Assembly (NCBI GenBank): GCA_023451115.1
Contig: JAEXFV010000051.1
Location: 1 to 43,988, forward strand
Direction: 5' to 3'
DNA from: Bacillota bacterium
Lineage (GTDB): Bacteria; Bacillota; Clostridia; Christensenellales; CAG-138
Length of the DNA stretch: 43,988 bases
The notes beneath the pieces are model-generated. The model made no database searches. It was not told the origin of the DNA and saw only the letters and a list, made by a program, of their open reading frames with translations. Positions 41,138-43,988 of the stretch are shown one piece after another. The position numbers and the translations under genes were made by a program. Within the stretch, counting starts at the first letter, position 1, and every line of letters begins with the position of its first letter.

Positions 41138-41955
41138 AGCGTAAAGTATTTGCCTACCCTTATGTCGTGTGGATGGCGATTTTCATCCTGTCTCCCATGC
41201 TGCTGATTGTGTATTACGCGTTTACCTCCGGCGGCACGTTTAGCCTGGATAATTTAAAAAGCGCTTTTGATCCGCTTTATATGGAGGTGCTGTGGCGCTC
41301 CATCTGGATGGCGCTGCGGGCTACTCTGCTGTGCCTGCTGTTGGGCTATCCGGTATCCTACCTGCTTTCCCGTATGAAAAAATCCACCGCTGCTATTCTT
41401 TCGGTGTTTTTTATTGTGCCGATGTGGATGAACTTTTTGCTGCGTACCTATGCCTGGCAGGTGCTGCTGGACGGCAAAGGCCTCATCAACACCGCGCTGG
41501 CGTTTCTGGGTCTGCCGGCGCAAAATATTTTATATACCGAAGGCGCCGTGATGTTGGGCATGGTGTATAACTTTTTGCCTTTTATGATCCTGCCCATTTA
41601 TACGGTGCTGATGAAGATGGATCCGGCCCATATGGAAGCGGCGAGAGACCTGGGCGCCAATGGCTTTCAAACTTTCATGAAAGTGGTACTACCCCTGTCC
41701 ATGCCTGGCGTCATTTCAGGTGTTACGATGGTATTTATCCCGGCTATTACAACCTTTGCCATCTCCCGGCTGCTGGGCGGCGGCATGTTTATGATGTATG
41801 GCGACCTGATTGAAAATCAGTTTTTGCTCATGCAGGAATGGGGAAATGGCTCTGCGCTGTCCTTCATCCTGCTGGTGCTGGTGCTCATTAGCATGGCTAT
41901 TATGCGCAAGGCGGAAGGCGCTGCTGGCCAGGAAGGAGGGGCAATGCTATGGTAA
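41134..41955 (+). CDS. potB: Spermidine/putrescine ABC transporter permease PotB
   Basis: A 273-residue permease with about six membrane helices. The EAA loop, EAARDLGANGFQTFMKVVLP, contacts PotA. The start is ATG 41134 overlapping potA; the longer open frame to 41038 is inside potA and not credible. The last codons overlap the potC start by seven bases. Confidence 0.94.
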   Translation: MKRKVFAYPYVVWMAIFILSPMLLIVYYAFTSGGTFSLDNLKSAFDPLYMEVLWRSIWMALRATLLCLLLGYPVSYLLSRMKKSTAAILSVFFIVPMWMNFLLRTYAWQVLLDGKGLINTALAFLGLPAQNILYTEGAVMLGMVYNFLPFMILPIYTVLMKMDPAHMEAARDLGANGFQTFMKVVLPLSMPGVISGVTMVFIPAITTFAISRLLGGGMFMMYGDLIENQFLLMQEWGNGSALSFILLVLVLISMAIMRKAEGAAGQEGGAMLW

Positions 41956-42785
41956 AGCGGCTGAGAGGCTTTTTTAAAGGCACATACCTGGGGTTGATGC
42001 TGCTCTTCCTATACGCTCCTATTTTTGTGCTGATGGCATATTCCTTTAACGAATCCAAGACAATGGGGCATTGGACGGGTTTTTCCCTGAAATGGTACGA
42101 GGCCTTGTTCCGGGACAGCGCTGTGATGGAGGCGCTGGCGGTAACGCTGAGCATCGCGGTACTCTCCGCTTTCATCGCCACAGTGATTGGCACCTTTGCG
42201 GCAATCGGCATGTATTCCATGAAAAAAGGGCCGCGGCGGGTAATAGAAAATATCAGCCAATTGCCTGTAGTGAATCCGGACCTGGTAACGGGCATTTCCA
42301 TGATGATGATATTTGCCTTTCTGGGTTCGTACATCGGCATCTTTAAGGATGGGTACGTGCGGCTGCTGATTGCCCACATTACCTTTAATATCCCCTATGT
42401 GATATTTTCCGTGATGCCCAAATTGCGCCAAAGCTCCAACCAACTGTATGAAGCGGCGCTGGATTTGGGATGTACGCCCATGATGGCATTGCGCAAGGTG
42501 GTAATACCGGATATTATGCCGGGCGTGGTTTCCGGCTTCATCTTGGCGTTTACCCTTTCGTTGGACGATTTTGTGGTAAGTTATTTTACCACCACCAATG
42601 TGCAGAACCTGTCCATCTACATTTACGGGATTGCGAGAAGGGGAATTAATCCCAAGATCAACGCCCTCTCCACGCTGATGTTCGTTGCGGTGGTCACATT
42701 GCTGCTGGTGGTAAACCTGAAGTCTATTCGGGAGGAGAAAGCAGCGGCCATCCAGAAAAAGAAAGTCTCGCGGAAAACCGCGTAA
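41949..42785 (+). CDS. potC: Spermidine/putrescine ABC transporter permease PotC
   Basis: A 278-residue second permease, about six helices, with the EAA loop EAALDLGCTPMMALRKVVIP. It starts inside the end of potB behind GGAAGGAGGGG and ends in a basic lysine/arginine-rich tail. PotB and PotC form the membrane channel with PotA on the inside. Confidence 0.94.
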   Translation: MVKRLRGFFKGTYLGLMLLFLYAPIFVLMAYSFNESKTMGHWTGFSLKWYEALFRDSAVMEALAVTLSIAVLSAFIATVIGTFAAIGMYSMKKGPRRVIENISQLPVVNPDLVTGISMMMIFAFLGSYIGIFKDGYVRLLIAHITFNIPYVIFSVMPKLRQSSNQLYEAALDLGCTPMMALRKVVIPDIMPGVVSGFILAFTLSLDDFVVSYFTTTNVQNLSIYIYGIARRGINPKINALSTLMFVAVVTLLLVVNLKSIREEKAAAIQKKKVSRKTA

Positions 42786-42823
42786 GATTTTAACCCCCAT
42801 GGGATGATAAAAGGAGGAAAGAG

Positions 42824-43873
42824 ATGAAAAAGATTGCGTTGGTATTGGCCATGGTAATGGCGCTGGCGGCCTTGGCGGGCTGCTCTGGAAACGGGGCGGC
42901 AGGTCAGGAAAAGGTTACGCTGAATGTGCTCAATTGGGGCGATTATATCGATGAAGAGCTGCTTGCCCAGTTTACGGAAGAGACGGGCATTGAGGTGAAG
43001 TATTCCACCATGGCCAGCAACGAAGAGATGCTCGCCAAGCTTTCCGCACCGGATTGTATCTTTGATGTCTGTTTCCCTTCGGATTACATCATAGAGAAAA
43101 TGATCGCGCAGGATATGCTCCATGAATTAAACAAAGACAATATCCCCAATCTTGTCAATATTGACGAGCGTTTTATGGATCTGTCCTTCGATCCGGAAAA
43201 TAAATATTCCGTTCCTTATATGTGGGGTACGGTGGGCATTCTGTACAATACCACTATGGTAGATGAGCCGGTGACCAGTTGGAAAATCCTGTGGGATGAA
43301 AAATATTCCGGCCAGATCTTCATGTACGACAGCATCCGGGACACCATTGGCATTACCCTGAAGATGTTGGGGTATTCGATCAATACCCGGGAAGAAAGCG
43401 CTATTGCGGAAGCCCAGCAGGCGCTGCTGGAGCAAAAGCCTTTGGTGAAGGCCTATCTGGACGACCCCATTAAGTCCCGCATGATTGCAGGCGAAGGGGC
43501 GTTTGGGGTGGTTTACTCCGGAGATGCAGTATGGTGCATTGAGGAAAACCCCGATCTTGCCTATGCGGTTCCCGAGGAAGGCAGCAACTATTGGTTTGAT
43601 AACGTTATTATCCCGAAAACCTCTAAAAACACGGAGGCGGCGGAGAAGTTTATCAACTTCCTGTGCGATGCAGAGGTAGCCAAAGCCAATACGGAGTATA
43701 TCGGCTATTCTAGCCCCAACAAAGCAGCCTTGGCATTGCTGGATGCTGAAATGTTGGAGGATGAAACCTACAATCCTCCACAAGAAGTGCTGGACCGCTG
43801 CGAGGTGTTCCATGATTTGGGCGATTTCCTGGAAGTGTATAACGAAGCCTGGAACCACATTAAAGCTGCGTAG
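42824..43873 (+). CDS. potD: Spermidine/putrescine-binding lipoprotein PotD
   Basis: The 349-residue extracellular binding protein that delivers the polyamine to PotBC. The signal peptide ends in the lipobox LAGC with the lipidated cysteine C20. VLNWGDYIDEELL (residues 35-47), FPSDYIIEKM and VPYMWGTVGI are typical of PotD/PotF. It starts 38 bases after potC behind AAAGGAGGAAAG. Specific polyamine preference cannot be told from the sequence alone. Confidence 0.93.
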   Translation: MKKIALVLAMVMALAALAGCSGNGAAGQEKVTLNVLNWGDYIDEELLAQFTEETGIEVKYSTMASNEEMLAKLSAPDCIFDVCFPSDYIIEKMIAQDMLHELNKDNIPNLVNIDERFMDLSFDPENKYSVPYMWGTVGILYNTTMVDEPVTSWKILWDEKYSGQIFMYDSIRDTIGITLKMLGYSINTREESAIAEAQQALLEQKPLVKAYLDDPIKSRMIAGEGAFGVVYSGDAVWCIEENPDLAYAVPEEGSNYWFDNVIIPKTSKNTEAAEKFINFLCDAEVAKANTEYIGYSSPNKAALALLDAEMLEDETYNPPQEVLDRCEVFHDLGDFLEVYNEAWNHIKAA

Positions 43874-43933
43874 AAGCGGCCAATGGTGCGCCGGGGTTTT
43901 TACCGGGGCTGCACATCAATCAAATTTGCTTGG

Positions 43934-43970
43934 AGGAACGGCAGGATAAAACGCTTGCCGTTCCTTTCTT
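43934..43970 (+). terminator. Terminator after potD
   Basis: AGGAACGGCA pairs with TGCCGTTCCT over ten bases around a 12-base loop, followed by TTCTT. Confidence 0.8.
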
Positions 43971-43988
43971 GATAGGGGGAATGTAGAA

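Noticed and set aside
1..43988. CRISPR arrays, insertion sequences, prophage genes, tRNA or rRNA genes
   Set aside because: No regularly spaced repeats, transposase or integrase motifs, or recognisable RNA genes were seen in a reading by eye; a tRNA scan would be needed to be certain.

Overview
The window looks like a chromosomal segment of a Gram-positive anaerobe of the class Clostridia (Firmicutes); genus cannot be fixed by eye. Signs are strong Shine-Dalgarno sites (AGGAGG type) before most genes, a clostridial mix of families (LL-diaminopimelate aminotransferase DapL, rubredoxin, a DUF1858 protein, a sodium-pump decarboxylase beta subunit, ECF transport, CotH/lamin-tail protein, sortase-type surface protein), many OmpR-type two-component genes, and roughly balanced base composition. 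No rRNA, tRNA, CRISPR array, transposase, integrase or phage gene was seen, so most of the window reads as core or stable accessory chromosome.

Layout. 1-1335 (-): 5' part of dnaX, running off the left edge through a C-rich proline linker. 1583-2770 (+): a PLP aminotransferase. 2826-5402 (-): proline/sodium symporter putP and an MBL-fold hydrolase. 5566-8263 (-): response regulator and large multi-spanning histidine kinase. 8264-8981: 718 bp without a convincing gene but with structured hairpins. 8982-10769 (+): KdpD/KdpE-like pair without potassium transporter genes. 11054-11827 (+): GNAT-YoaP fusion. 12024-13448 (-): NSS-family sodium symporter. 13449-14099: 651 bp leader region. 14100-15439 (+): a 44-residue mini OadG and OadB. 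15728-19012 (+): secreted four-lamin-tail CotH protein. 19183-21116 (+): dapL coupled to a class I glutamine-amidotransferase-like hydrolase. 21309-22160 (+): polysaccharide deacetylase. 22346-24997 (+): FMN-binding glutamate-synthase-like protein, then a DUF4430 protein and an ECF S component behind a structured leader. 25222-28710 (+): vWA/Cna-B surface protein. 29000-33021 (+): secA and prfB, the latter needing a +1 programmed frameshift. 33073-35971 (+): esterase, condensation-fold acyltransferase and zinc-ribbon membrane protein (DUF6320-like). 36180-38186 (+): GH13 amylase-type enzyme with a structured leader. 38244-39108 (+): zinc-ribbon membrane protein, DUF1858 protein, rubredoxin. 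39511-43873 (+): XRE-cupin regulator and potABCD for spermidine/putrescine uptake.

How the genes fit together. Sodium-coupled physiology recurs (putP, NSS symporter, OadB/OadG). Several units are translationally coupled (dapL/hydrolase, potA/potB/potC, esterase/acyltransferase, DUF4430/ECF S). Promoters frequently carry an extended -10 of the TGnTATAAT type. The least conventional items are the mini OadG with an orphan beta subunit, the paired operator-like repeats upstream of the FMN protein, the switch-like leader before the DUF4430/ECF pair, the 15-base operator-like repeat around the XRE-cupin promoter, and the esterase/acyltransferase/zinc-ribbon trio. No single locus stands out as a fully new system.
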